Source: Blastomonas sp. AAP53 | GTDB taxonomy: Bacteria > Pseudomonadota > Alphaproteobacteria > Sphingomonadales > Sphingomonadaceae | DNA: 64,000 nt | Assembly: GCF_000331245.1 (NCBI RefSeq) | Contig: NZ_ANFZ01000009.1 | Coordinates: 806,001 to 870,000, forward strand | Direction of reading: 5' to 3' | The notes under the pieces: model-generated | The model's input: the letters and a program-made list of their open reading frames with translations, nothing else | The model's database searches: none | What the model was told of the DNA's origin: nothing | Made by a program: the position numbers and the translations under genes | Shown here: positions 30,665 to 41,936 of the stretch, in pieces | Layout: every line of letters begins with the position of its first letter | Numbering within the stretch: position 1 is the first letter of the stretch

Positions 30665-31876
30665 ATGTCGCGCCCAGAAACGAAACACGACGGCCTCATC
30701 GTGCCGCCACCCGCCACGCCCTCGCGGAGCGTCAGCATCTTTGGCGCAACCGGATCGGTCGGCACCTCGACGCTGGACCTGATCCGCCTCAATCCGTCTG
30801 CCTACCGCATCGTGGCGTTGACCGCGAACAGCGATGCGGAAGGTCTGGCCAGACTGGCGCGCGAGTTTTCCGCCGAAGTCGCGGTCATCGGGGACCCTGC
30901 CCGGCACGACGCCCTTGTGGCTGCGCTGGAAGGCAGCGGTACCAGGGCCTGGTCCGGCCCCCAGGCCCTGCTCGATGCAGCCGACCTGGATGCAGACTGG
31001 ACGATGGCTGCCATTGTCGGCTGCGCGGGCCTTGCACCGATCATGCGCAGCCTGTTGCGCGGACGCAGCGTGGCACTCGCGAACAAGGAGGCTCTTGTCT
31101 CGTCGGGCGCGCTGATGATCGAGGCTGCGCGCAGCAGCGGGGCAACCCTGCTTCCGGTGGATTCCGAGCACAACGCGATTTTCCAGTGCCTTGCGGGTGC
31201 ATCCTACGACCACGTGGAAAGCATTACATTGACGGCCAGCGGTGGCCCGTTCCGCACCTGGACGCATGACCAGATGCGCGCGGCTCGCCCTGACCAGGCG
31301 GTGGCCCATCCCAACTGGTCGATGGGCGCAAAGATTTCAGTCGATAGCGCAACGATGTTCAACAAGGGCCTGGAACTGATCGAGGCCCATCATCTTTTCC
31401 CGGTCGGGCTCGATGCGATCCGCATTCTGGTTCATCCGCAATCGGTGATCCACTCGATGGTCGAGTATCGCGACCGGTCGACGCTGGCGCAGCTTGGCTC
31501 GCCCGACATGAAGATCCCGATTGCCAGTGCGCTGGCCTGGCCGCAGCGGATCCCAACCCAGTGCCTGCCGCTCGATCTGGCCACCATCGGCCAACTGACC
31601 TTCGAGCCGCTCGACGATGTCCGCTTTCCGGGCCCCGGCATCTGCCGGGCGGCGATAGCCGCAGGCGGCGGCGCGCCTGCCATCCTGAACGCCGCCAACG
31701 AGATCGCGGTCGCTGCTTTCCTTGCCGGAGAGATCGGGTTTCTCGATATCGCGACAATTGTATCGCTGGTTCTGGCAGGCTATAGCCCTGCTGAACCGCA
31801 ATGCCTGCAAGACGTGCTGGCAATCGATTCAGAAGCCCGCGCGTGCGCTACCGCCGCCATCCGGACCAGGAACTGA
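30665..31876 (+). CDS. dxr: 1-deoxy-D-xylulose 5-phosphate reductoisomerase
   Basis: Dxr converts DXP to methylerythritol phosphate with NADPH, the second MEP step and the fosmidomycin target. The 403-residue protein shows the NADPH site SIFGATGSVGTSTLDL near residue 24, ALANKEALVSSG, PVDSEHNAIFQCL, and TLTASGGPFR with NWSMGAKISVDSATM. The ATG at 30665 is used; a GTG at 30653 that overlaps the cdsA stop as GTGA is equally plausible and would add four residues. rseP starts 2 bases after the stop. Confidence 0.96.
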   Translation: MSRPETKHDGLIVPPPATPSRSVSIFGATGSVGTSTLDLIRLNPSAYRIVALTANSDAEGLARLAREFSAEVAVIGDPARHDALVAALEGSGTRAWSGPQALLDAADLDADWTMAAIVGCAGLAPIMRSLLRGRSVALANKEALVSSGALMIEAARSSGATLLPVDSEHNAIFQCLAGASYDHVESITLTASGGPFRTWTHDQMRAARPDQAVAHPNWSMGAKISVDSATMFNKGLELIEAHHLFPVGLDAIRILVHPQSVIHSMVEYRDRSTLAQLGSPDMKIPIASALAWPQRIPTQCLPLDLATIGQLTFEPLDDVRFPGPGICRAAIAAGGGAPAILNAANEIAVAAFLAGEIGFLDIATIVSLVLAGYSPAEPQCLQDVLAIDSEARACATAAIRTRN

Positions 31877-31878
31877 AC

Positions 31879-32991
31879 TTGAGCGAAAATCCCGGCTTTC
31901 TGCTGACCATTCTGGCCTTTCTGCTCGTACTGGGGCCATTGGTCTTCGTGCACGAGATGGGACACTATCTTGTCGGTCGCTGGTTCGGAGTGAAGGCGGA
32001 ATCCTTCTCCATCGGTTTTGGCCGCGAGATTGCCGGATGGACCGACAAGCGCGGCACGCGCTGGAAACTAGGCCTGCTGCCGCTGGGCGGCTATGTCCAG
32101 TTTGCCGGCGACATGGACCCTTCCAGCCGCGCCGACCCCAATTGGGTCGCCCTGCCCGCCGAAGAGCGCAATCGCACATTCCAGTCGAAAACCCTGCTGC
32201 AGCGCGCCCTCATCGTGTTTGCTGGACCGGCGATCAACTTCCTGTTTGCCATCCTCATCCTGGCAGGCTTCGCTTTTTCCTATGGCAAGAGTGTCACGCC
32301 GCCGGTGGTGGCGGGCGTGCTGCCTGGCTCGGCTGCCGCAGAGGCAGGCTTGCTGCCTGGCGACCGCATCGTGTCGATCGATGGCGAGCGGATCGAATGG
32401 TTCGACGAGGTCGGCCGCCGCATCGCACACCGCCCCGATGAGCGCATCACCGTACGCGCCGAACGCGATGGTACGCCTCGCGATATCAGCTTCCGCATCG
32501 GCGTCGACGTTCAGAAGGACCGTTTCGGCAACGAATACCGCATCGGGCGGCTGGGCATCATGTCCGCAGAGCCCGTGGTACGCCCGGTTTCGCTGCTCGA
32601 ATCGCCCGTCGTCGCGGTCGAACGGACCGGGGAAATCGTGCGGTTGATGGTCGCGACATTGGGCCAAGTGATCACCGGACGCCGCTCCGTTTCGGAACTG
32701 GGCGGCCCGCTCAAGATCGCGCAGGTTTCCGGCGAGCAGTTCGCTGCCGGGCTCGATGACTTCATCTTCTTCATCGCGCTGATCTCAATTAATTTGGGGT
32801 TCATCAATCTGCTGCCAATCCCCATGCTCGATGGCGGTCATCTGCTGTTCTATGCAATCGAGGCTATCCGGCGCAAACCGGTGAACCCCAAGGTGATGGA
32901 ATGGGCGTTCCGTTCGGGTCTGGCAGCCGTGCTGGCCCTGATGGTGTTCGTGACCGTCAACGATCTGGCATCGTTCGGCCTGCTGGGCTGA
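31879..32991 (+). CDS. rseP: Site-2 zinc metalloprotease RseP
   Basis: RseP cuts anti-sigma factors and signal-peptide remnants inside the inner membrane. The 370-residue protein has the zinc motif HEMGH near residue 25 in the first membrane helix, and the second metal motif NLLPIPMLDGGH near 310. One clear PDZ domain lies between (VAGVLPGSAAAEAGLLPGDRI). E. coli RseP has two PDZ domains, so this is the shorter form. The start is TTG at 31879, with AGGAA about 6 bases upstream and only 2 bases after dxr. Confidence 0.94.
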   Translation: MSENPGFLLTILAFLLVLGPLVFVHEMGHYLVGRWFGVKAESFSIGFGREIAGWTDKRGTRWKLGLLPLGGYVQFAGDMDPSSRADPNWVALPAEERNRTFQSKTLLQRALIVFAGPAINFLFAILILAGFAFSYGKSVTPPVVAGVLPGSAAAEAGLLPGDRIVSIDGERIEWFDEVGRRIAHRPDERITVRAERDGTPRDISFRIGVDVQKDRFGNEYRIGRLGIMSAEPVVRPVSLLESPVVAVERTGEIVRLMVATLGQVITGRRSVSELGGPLKIAQVSGEQFAAGLDDFIFFIALISINLGFINLLPIPMLDGGHLLFYAIEAIRRKPVNPKVMEWAFRSGLAAVLALMVFVTVNDLASFGLLG

Positions 32992-33050
32992 AAGACGGGT
33001 TGATTGATTGCGGCGGATGATGCAGGGGTTTGCGCACCGGGGCGGGTTAT

Positions 33051-33075
33051 CGGACGGCAATTCAGGGACCGTCTG
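33051..33075 (+). other. Hairpin with T run between rseP and bamA
   Basis: CGGACGG (33051-33057) pairs with CCGTCTG (33069-33075) across an 11-base loop and is followed by ATGTTTTTTGG. It looks like a weak terminator or attenuator that would partly separate bamA from rseP. Confidence 0.4.
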
Positions 33076-33107
33076 ATGTTTTTTGGCTTAGGGTGGGTCT
33101 TTTTTCC

Positions 33108-35795
33108 GTGAAATCTGAACACAAAATCGCCATCGGCGCGCGCGCCCTCGGCTTGCTGCTGGGGTCTACCATCCTGGCAGGTGCTGCGAGCTCTGCTTTT
33201 GCGCAGACTGCAGGTCCAGCTGCTCCGGCCACCAGCGCACCGGCGGCAGTCCCTGCCCCTGCACTGCCACAGGGACAGCAGATCCGCTCGATCACCGTCA
33301 ACGGTTCGCAGCGGATCGAGGCGGACACCGTCCGCTCGTATATCCAGCTGCGTGTCGGCGACGTCTACACCCAGGTCGCAGGCGACCAGGCGCTGCGCGA
33401 TCTGTTCGAGACCGAGCTGTTTGCCGACGTTTCGATCCGCAATAACGATGGTGCCGTCGTCATCGACGTCAAGGAAAACCCGGTGATCAACCGCGTGATC
33501 CTGGAAGGCAACAAGCGGATCAAGAACGACAAGATCCTGCCTGAAATCCGGCTGTCGCCGCGCCAGATCTTCACCCGCACCAAGGTGCGCGCCGATGTCG
33601 CGCGCATCATCGAGCTGTACAAGCGTCAGGGCCGGTTTGCCGCCACGGTCGAGCCGAAGATGGTCCAGCAGGACCAGAACCGCGTCGATGTGGTCTTCGA
33701 AATCTCCGAAGGTCCCAAGTCCAAGGTTCGCCAGATCAACATCCTGGGCAACGAGAAGTTCTCGGATGGCGAACTGCGCGGTGAAATGGCGACCAAGCAA
33801 TCACGCTTCTACCGCTTCTTCAGCTCTGGCGACACCTATGATCCGGACAAGCTGGCCTTCGACCAGCAGAAGCTCCGCCAGTTCTACCTGACCCAGGGCT
33901 ATGCCGACTTCCGCGTCATTTCCGCTGTAGCCGAACTGACGCCCGACAAGCGCGACTTCATCATCACCTATGTGGTCGAGGAAGGCGAGCGCTACAAGTT
34001 CGGCGATGTTCTGGTCGAAAGCCAGATCCGCGACTTCTCCGAAGAAGGCCTCAAGGCTCAGCTGCCGATGAAGAGCGGCGACTGGTACAATGCCAAGCAG
34101 GTCGAAGACACCGTCGAGCAGCTCAGTGAGACCGCCGGTCTGTTCGGCTATGCATTTGCGGATGTTCGCCCCAACTTCAATCGCAACCGCGAAACGCTCA
34201 CGATGGACATCACGTTCGATCTGGCGGAATCGGCGCGCGTGTATGTTGAGCGGATCGACATCAACGGCAACACGCTGACGCAGGACAAGATCGTCCGCCG
34301 CGAGTTCCGCCTGAATGAAGGCGATGCGTTCAACAGCTTCCTGGTCAAGCGCTCTGAAAACCGTATCGCATCGCTCGGCTATTTCCAGGAAAAGTTCGAG
34401 GTCGAACAGAAGCAGGGCAGCGCCCCTGACCGCATCATTCTCGAAGCCAATGTCGAGGAAAAGGCAACCGGCGAGCTGCAGCTCTCGGCGGGTTTCTCGT
34501 CGATCGAAAACTTCATCCTGCAGGCATCGATCCGCCAGCGCAACTTCCGCGGCAAGGGCCAGACGGTTGGCGCCAGCGTCAACTATTCCGCGTTTTCGCA
34601 GGGCATCAACCTCAGCTTCACCGAACCATATGTGTTCGACAAGAACCTGTCGTTCGGCGCGGACATTTTCCGCCGCGACCTGAACAGCTTCAACTTCGTC
34701 AACAATTCGCGCAACACCACGTTCGAACAGCTCACGACCGGCACATCGCTTCGCCTGGGCGTTCCGCTGACCGAATATGTGTCTGCCCTGCTGCGCTATT
34801 CGTTGACGGTCGACGATGTGACGCTCGATCAGACGCAGTTCTTCTCCGACCTCAATGGCGATGGCACTCTGGAGTGCGATCCGGTGCGCGCAGGCTTCTT
34901 CCTGTGCGACAACCTCGGCCAGCGCACCACGTCGATGCTCGGCTATTCGCTTATCTACGACAACCGCGACAACCGCATCCGCCCGACGCGTGGCCAGAAC
35001 ATCACCCTGTCGCAGGATTTCGCAGGGCTCGGCGGATCGGTCAGCTATCTGCGGACCCGTCTCAATGCGTCCAAGCACTGGCGCATCGGGCGCAGCGGCT
35101 TCATCTTTACCGTCGCTGCTGAAGGCGGCCATATGCTGGCCTTCGAGGACCGCGGAACACCGGCGCAGGGGATCGACGACATCCGCCTGACCGACCGTTT
35201 CTTCCTCGGCCAGCCGCAGATTCGCGGCTTCGACATTCGCGGCGTCGGCCCGCGCGTTATCCGGAATTTCTTCAATCCGGAAATCGTCGATGGCGTGGTG
35301 ACCAACGTGCTGATTCCGCGTAACCAGAACCAGCAACAGGACGATGCTCTGGGTGGCCGCTATTATTATCTGGCGCGTGCCGAGCTCGACATTCCGCTGG
35401 GCAGTGGCGCGCGCGAACTGGGACTGCGTCCTTCGGTGTTCGTGGATGCAGGGGCGGTGTTCGGCGTTGTGCAGCCAATCCTGCAGACCGTGCAGAACCG
35501 CGATCCGACCACCAATGCACTGCAGTATCTGACGACGACCACCGATGCCGCAGGCGTCACGTCGATCACGACCACCACCGATGCGGTGGATGCCAATGGC
35601 CGGCCCAACACGCCCAGCCTGTTCTTTGCAGAGCAGTTCTTTGGTGACTCGCCCAAGCCGCGCGTATCGGTGGGCTTTGGCGTTAACTGGAACTCGCCCT
35701 TCGGTCCGTTCCGCATCGATATCGCTCGCGCCCTGCTCAAGGAGCCTGGCGACGACACCCGTCTATTCACATTCAACGTAGGGACCCAGTTCTGA
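33108..35795 (+). CDS. bamA: Outer membrane beta-barrel assembly protein BamA
   Basis: BamA inserts beta-barrel proteins in the outer membrane. The 895-residue precursor has a signal peptide (GTG start, core LLLGSTILAGAAS, SAFA-Q). Five POTRA domains lie at about residues 55-435, beginning IRSITVNGSQRIEADTV, and an Omp85 barrel of about 460 residues ends in Phe (FNVGTQF), the usual outer-membrane C-terminal signal. The barrel has the lid-loop motif region QIRGFDIRGVGPR. The GTG at 33108 is favoured by the signal peptide. ompH overlaps its stop by one base. Confidence 0.96.
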   Translation: MKSEHKIAIGARALGLLLGSTILAGAASSAFAQTAGPAAPATSAPAAVPAPALPQGQQIRSITVNGSQRIEADTVRSYIQLRVGDVYTQVAGDQALRDLFETELFADVSIRNNDGAVVIDVKENPVINRVILEGNKRIKNDKILPEIRLSPRQIFTRTKVRADVARIIELYKRQGRFAATVEPKMVQQDQNRVDVVFEISEGPKSKVRQINILGNEKFSDGELRGEMATKQSRFYRFFSSGDTYDPDKLAFDQQKLRQFYLTQGYADFRVISAVAELTPDKRDFIITYVVEEGERYKFGDVLVESQIRDFSEEGLKAQLPMKSGDWYNAKQVEDTVEQLSETAGLFGYAFADVRPNFNRNRETLTMDITFDLAESARVYVERIDINGNTLTQDKIVRREFRLNEGDAFNSFLVKRSENRIASLGYFQEKFEVEQKQGSAPDRIILEANVEEKATGELQLSAGFSSIENFILQASIRQRNFRGKGQTVGASVNYSAFSQGINLSFTEPYVFDKNLSFGADIFRRDLNSFNFVNNSRNTTFEQLTTGTSLRLGVPLTEYVSALLRYSLTVDDVTLDQTQFFSDLNGDGTLECDPVRAGFFLCDNLGQRTTSMLGYSLIYDNRDNRIRPTRGQNITLSQDFAGLGGSVSYLRTRLNASKHWRIGRSGFIFTVAAEGGHMLAFEDRGTPAQGIDDIRLTDRFFLGQPQIRGFDIRGVGPRVIRNFFNPEIVDGVVTNVLIPRNQNQQQDDALGGRYYYLARAELDIPLGSGARELGLRPSVFVDAGAVFGVVQPILQTVQNRDPTTNALQYLTTTTDAAGVTSITTTTDAVDANGRPNTPSLFFAEQFFGDSPKPRVSVGFGVNWNSPFGPFRIDIARALLKEPGDDTRLFTFNVGTQF

Positions 35796-36484
35796 TGAAA
35801 CTTCTTCTGAAATGCACCGCCGCCGCTCTGATGGCCGCTGGCACCATCGCATCGGGCGCGATCGCTCCTGTCGCAGCGCAGTCCGTTTCCGGTCTTGGCG
35901 TTGCCGACCAGCGCCGCGCTGTTGTCGAATCGGCCGCATTCGTGAACGCGAACGCTGCTCGCCCGACAACCTACAAGGCGCAGTATGACGCGGCACAGGC
36001 CAAGTCGAACCAGCTGCGCCAGCAGCTCGAGCCGCTGGTGACCAAGTTCAACACCGACGTTCAGGCCCCCAACGCACAGCAGAACCAGGCCGCACTGCAG
36101 CAGCAGTTGGGCCAAATCCAGCAGCTGCGCGAGCAGGGTTCGCAGGAAGTGCAGGAAATCCTGCAGCCTGTCGCGCTGTCGGAAGCCTATGTGCTCGAGC
36201 AGATCAGCGACAAGTTCGATGCCGCTGTGCGTTCGGCGATGACCAAGCGCAAGATCAGCATCGTGTTCGAGGTCGGCTCGACGCTGGCGCACAACGATGC
36301 GTATGACCTGACCAAGGACATCACCGCCGAGCTGAATGCAGCGATCCCGACCGCACAGCTCGTGCCGCCGCAGGGCTGGCTGCCGCGTCAGCAGCGCGAA
36401 CAGCAAGCGCGCGCCGCCGCTGCTCAGGGTGCACCGGCAGCGGCTCCCGCCGCTCCTGCCGCACAGCAGCCCGAAGGTCGGTAA
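35795..36484 (+). CDS. OmpH/Skp-family periplasmic chaperone
   Basis: Skp-like proteins hold unfolded outer membrane proteins in the periplasm for delivery to BamA. The 229-residue precursor has a signal peptide (MKLLLKCTAAALMAAGTIAS, cleaved after VAAQ). A long helical, Gln-rich coiled-coil region follows (residues about 65-130, with QNQAALQQQLGQIQQLREQG), then a low-complexity Ala/Pro/Gln tail. The family is recognised by OmpH-type layout and position directly behind bamA (TGATG overlap). It is longer than E. coli Skp because of the C-terminal tail. Confidence 0.88.
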   Translation: MKLLLKCTAAALMAAGTIASGAIAPVAAQSVSGLGVADQRRAVVESAAFVNANAARPTTYKAQYDAAQAKSNQLRQQLEPLVTKFNTDVQAPNAQQNQAALQQQLGQIQQLREQGSQEVQEILQPVALSEAYVLEQISDKFDAAVRSAMTKRKISIVFEVGSTLAHNDAYDLTKDITAELNAAIPTAQLVPPQGWLPRQQREQQARAAAAQGAPAAAPAAPAAQQPEGR

Positions 36485-36493
36485 CCGCATATC

Positions 36494-36952
36494 ATGGCTG
36501 AAGGCGATCTGGGATATGACATCCTCAAGGTGATGGCGGCGCTTCCGCACCGCTATCCCATGCTGCTCGTTGATCGCGTGGCCCGGCTGGACATTGACCA
36601 GTCGATCCATGCGATCAAGGCCGTCAGCATGAACGAGCCGTTCTTCCAGGGTCATTTCCCGACCCGCCCGATCATGCCCGGCGTCCTCATCATCGAGGCG
36701 CTGGCGCAGGCGGCCGGCATTCTGGCGGTCGAGTCGCTGGGCCTCGCCGGCTCGGGCAAGCTCGTCTATTTCATGGCGATCGATGGCGCAAAGTTCCGCG
36801 CCCCGGTCGAGCCGGGCGTCTTGCTCGATCTGCACGCCGAGTTCGAACAGAAGCGCGCCAAGGTGTGCAAGTTCAAGGCGCGGGCCGAGATGAACGGCAA
36901 ACTGGCCTGCGAAGTCGGCTTTACCGCGATGATCGCCGACCCGCCTGCCTGA
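36494..36952 (+). CDS. fabZ: 3-hydroxyacyl-ACP dehydratase FabZ
   Basis: FabZ dehydrates 3-hydroxyacyl-ACP in fatty acid elongation. The 152-residue hot-dog-fold protein has [12 protein letters not shown] and the active-site His in [20 protein letters not shown], whose Glu completes the dyad. It starts 9 bases after ompH. In most proteobacteria lpxD lies between ompH and fabZ and lpxA follows; both are absent here, so this copy is embedded in a shortened cluster. Confidence 0.96.
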   Translation: MAEGDLGYDILKVMAALPHRYPMLLVDRVARLDIDQSIHAIKAVSMNEPFFQGHFPTRPIMPGVLIIEALAQAAGILAVESLGLAGSGKLVYFMAIDGAKFRAPVEPGVLLDLHAEFEQKRAKVCKFKARAEMNGKLACEVGFTAMIADPPA

Positions 36953-37065
36953 CGGCAACGCGCTTTTGCAAACCGCTTGCTTTTGAGCCTGTGCGGCGTT
37001 ATGCGCGCCGCTTCCCATTCATCCTGCGGGCTGGTCGGAACCAGCCACTTTCAAGGACAGCAATC

Positions 37066-37296
37066 ATGAAGAACGATATCCATCCCGACTACCACATGAT
37101 CAATGTGAAGATGACCGACGGCACCGTCTACCAGACCCGCTCGACCTGGGGCAAGGAAGGCGACACGATGCAGCTGGATATCGATCCCACCTCGCACCCG
37201 GCATGGACTGGCGGCAACCAGCGCATGCTGGACGCAGGCGGCCAGGTGGCGCGCTTCAACAAGCGTTTCGGCGGACTGTCGCTCAAGAAGGGCTGA
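37066..37296 (+). CDS. rpmE: 50S ribosomal protein L31
   Basis: The 76-residue protein begins [20 protein letters not shown] and has [20 protein letters not shown] and a C-terminal [10 protein letters not shown]. It contains no cysteine, so it is the zinc-independent (C-minus) form of L31. AAGGA lies about 9 bases before the ATG at 37066. A 113-base gap from fabZ suggests a separate promoter, and a strong terminator follows. Confidence 0.95.
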   Translation: MKNDIHPDYHMINVKMTDGTVYQTRSTWGKEGDTMQLDIDPTSHPAWTGGNQRMLDAGGQVARFNKRFGGLSLKKG

Positions 37297-37320
37297 TCGG
37301 TTCGGCCTTTTACGGCTTAT

Positions 37321-37361
37321 AAAAAAGGGCTGCGAACCATCTGGTTTCGCAGTCCTTTTTT
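37321..37361. terminator. Intrinsic terminator of rpmE
   Basis: AAAAAAGGGCTGCGAACC pairs, with one bulge and one mismatch, with GGTTTCGCAGTCCTTTTTT, 24 bases after the rpmE stop. A and T runs on both sides would also stop minus-strand transcription. Confidence 0.85.
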
Positions 37362-37385
37362 GTTGCATGTGATGCCGAAGTCGGC

Positions 37386-37527
37386 CCCCTGCGAAGGCAG
37401 GGGCCCATGTCCTGTTTTCTCCAAATTATGGCACGCCTGTTTGAAGGTGCACACGGTCCGGGGAAGACACCGGCCCAGCGGTGCGAGTGATCATAGGTTT
37501 GGAGATGGGCCCCTGCCTTCGCAGGGG
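37386..37527. repeat. Inverted pair of a self-complementary repeat
   Basis: A 23-base unit at 37386-37408 (core CCCCTGCGAAGGCAGGGG) recurs perfectly in inverted orientation at 37505-37527. Each unit is itself a hairpin. The pair lies in the gap between the convergent rpmE and alaS genes; the 96 bases between the units hold nothing that I recognise. It looks like a small dispersed palindromic element. Confidence 0.75.
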
Positions 37528-37542
37528 ACCATCAGTAAGCAA

Positions 37543-40206
<2,664 letters not shown>

Positions 40207-40261
40207 GCACGCGACATAAGGCGAGTTGCAGCGAGATTGAAGCATTATGTGCGCAAAAATG

Positions 40262-40297
40262 AAGGGGCAGCGCCACCTGCAGGTGATGCTGCCCCTT
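40262..40297 (-). terminator. Hairpin in the recA-alaS gap
   Basis: AAGGGGCAGC (40262-40271) pairs with GCTGCCCCTT (40288-40297), and CACCTGCAGGTG folds inside it. In the minus orientation it follows recA by 72 bases. It probably ends or attenuates the recA transcript before alaS. Confidence 0.6.
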
Positions 40298-40368
40298 TAC
40301 ATGGAACCTGCCGTTTGACGGCGAATGCCCGATCGCGAAAATACGCACTATCGCGGGCATCGGTGCGT

Positions 40369-41454
40369 TTACATATCGTCGCCGACATCGTCGTCCGCAT
40401 CGGGACCCGTCATCATTTCTTCGGCGACCTTGTCCTTGTGACCACGGATCAGGCCCTCGATCTTCTCGGTCATTTCGGGATGCTCCTTGAGGAACGTCTT
40501 GGAGTTTTCACGCCCCTGCCCGATGCGCACCGAATCATGGCTGAACCAGCTGCCCGATTTCTCGACGATCCCGGCCTTCACGCCCAGATCGAGGATTTCA
40601 CCGATCTTGGAGATGCCCTCGCCATACATGATGTCGAATTCCACCTGCTTGAACGGCGGCGCGACCTTGTTCTTGACCACCTTCACCCGCGTGGTGTTGC
40701 CGACGATGTCCTCGCGGTCCTTGATCTGGCCGATGCGGCGGATGTCGAGACGCACCGAAGCATAGAATTTGAGCGCGTTGCCGCCGGTGGTGGTTTCCGG
40801 GTTGCCGTACATCACGCCGATCTTCATGCGCAGCTGGTTGATGAAGATCACCATGCAGCGCGAGCGGCTGATCGATCCGGTCAGCTTGCGCAGCGACTGG
40901 CTCATCAGACGCGCCTGCAGGCCGACATGGCTGTCGCCCATTTCGCCCTCGATTTCGGCGCGCGGCACCAGGGCTGCGACCGAATCGACCACCAGCACAT
41001 CGATGGCGTTGGAACGCACCAGCGTGTCGACGATCTCGAGCGCCTGCTCGCCGGTATCGGGCTGCGAAACGATGAGTTCGTCGATGTTGACGCCCAGCTT
41101 CTTGGCATAGACCGGGTCGAGCGCGTGTTCGGCATCGACAAAGGCCGCCGTGCCGCCGGTGCGCTGCGCCTCGGCAATCACGTGCAGTGCCAATGTGGTC
41201 TTGCCCGAGCTTTCCGGACCGTAGATTTCGATGACGCGGCCGCGTGGCAATCCGCCGACGCCCAGGGCGATATCGAGGCCCAGCGAACCGGTGGAAATCG
41301 CCTCGACCTGCATCGCTTCCTTGGAGCCCAGCCGCATGGCCGATCCCTTGCCAAAGGCCCGGTCGATCTGTGCCAGCGCTGCATCAAGCGCCTTTTGCCT
41401 GTCCATGGATTTCGCCTCTTTTTCGGTCTGGATGAGTTTTAGCTGCCCGGCCAT
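40369..41454 (-). CDS. recA: Recombinase RecA
   Basis: RecA drives homologous recombination and triggers LexA self-cleavage in the SOS response. The 361-residue protein has Walker [14 protein letters not shown] near residue 72, [12 protein letters not shown], the loop region [20 protein letters not shown] near 210, and an acidic tail ending [11 protein letters not shown]. The ATG at 41454 is preferred over 41460 because AGAGAGGG is then 8 bases away instead of 2. A LexA box lies 77 bases upstream of the start. Confidence 0.98.
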   Translation of the reverse strand: MAGQLKLIQTEKEAKSMDRQKALDAALAQIDRAFGKGSAMRLGSKEAMQVEAISTGSLGLDIALGVGGLPRGRVIEIYGPESSGKTTLALHVIAEAQRTGGTAAFVDAEHALDPVYAKKLGVNIDELIVSQPDTGEQALEIVDTLVRSNAIDVLVVDSVAALVPRAEIEGEMGDSHVGLQARLMSQSLRKLTGSISRSRCMVIFINQLRMKIGVMYGNPETTTGGNALKFYASVRLDIRRIGQIKDREDIVGNTTRVKVVKNKVAPPFKQVEFDIMYGEGISKIGEILDLGVKAGIVEKSGSWFSHDSVRIGQGRENSKTFLKEHPEMTEKIEGLIRGHKDKVAEEMMTGPDADDDVGDDM

Positions 41455-41530
41455 AGCCATGCCCTCTCTTGCCTAGTTGCAACGGCCATCCGGTGCAACG
41501 ACTCAGTGATGTATATGATTTGTTCTAATG

Positions 41531-41545
41531 GAACAAGTAGGGAAC
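41531..41545 (-). promoter_or_regulatory. LexA (SOS) box of recA
   Basis: The minus strand reads GTTCCCTACTTGTTC, an exact GTTC-N7-GTTC alphaproteobacterial LexA site, 77 bases before the recA ATG. A TATACA hexamer (41510-41515) lies 15 bases downstream of the box and could be the -10, so LexA would cover the -35 region. This is the expected arrangement for recA. Confidence 0.85.
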
Positions 41546-41576
41546 ATCAGTGGTGTTTGCAAGAGAACATGCGCGA

Positions 41577-41921
41577 TTACAGCTGCGCGAGCGCGTTTTC
41601 CAGCGAGGTCAGCGTATAGGGCTTGCTGAGCGTCGGCGCGGCAGCATGTTCCGGCGGGATGGTGTCCCCTCCGCCGGTGGCAAAAATATAGGGGATACCG
41701 CTCTCGCGCAGCGCATCGGCCAGCGGCCAGCACTTTTCGCGCCCCAGATTGATATCGAGGATCGCCGCATCGAAACCGCCCTTGGCAACGGCGGCCAGGC
41801 CATCGGTCACATTGCTGACCATCTCGGTGATGCCGTGCCCCAGCATGTCGAGGAAATCCTCGATCAGCATCGCAATCATGGCTTCGTCTTCGGCGATGAG
41901 GAAATTTTTGGGGTCGCTCAC
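41577..41921 (-). CDS. Single-domain response regulator behind cckA
   Basis: The 114-residue protein is a lone receiver domain: acidic pair in FLIAEDEAM, phosphoacceptor Asp in AILDINLGRE near residue 56, Thr in FATGGG and Lys in LSKPYT. It has no output domain. The LDINL...IPYIFATGG...LSKPYTL pattern is closer to the small receivers that work with HWE/HisKA2 kinases than to CpdR, the known single-domain partner in the CckA relay. The GTG start is 15 bases after the cckA stop, so the two are likely co-transcribed. It may be a phosphate sink or a signal relay; this is inferred. Confidence 0.87.
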   Translation of the reverse strand: MSDPKNFLIAEDEAMIAMLIEDFLDMLGHGITEMVSNVTDGLAAVAKGGFDAAILDINLGREKCWPLADALRESGIPYIFATGGGDTIPPEHAAAPTLSKPYTLTSLENALAQL

Positions 41922-41936
41922 GTCAGTTTCGGTCTT

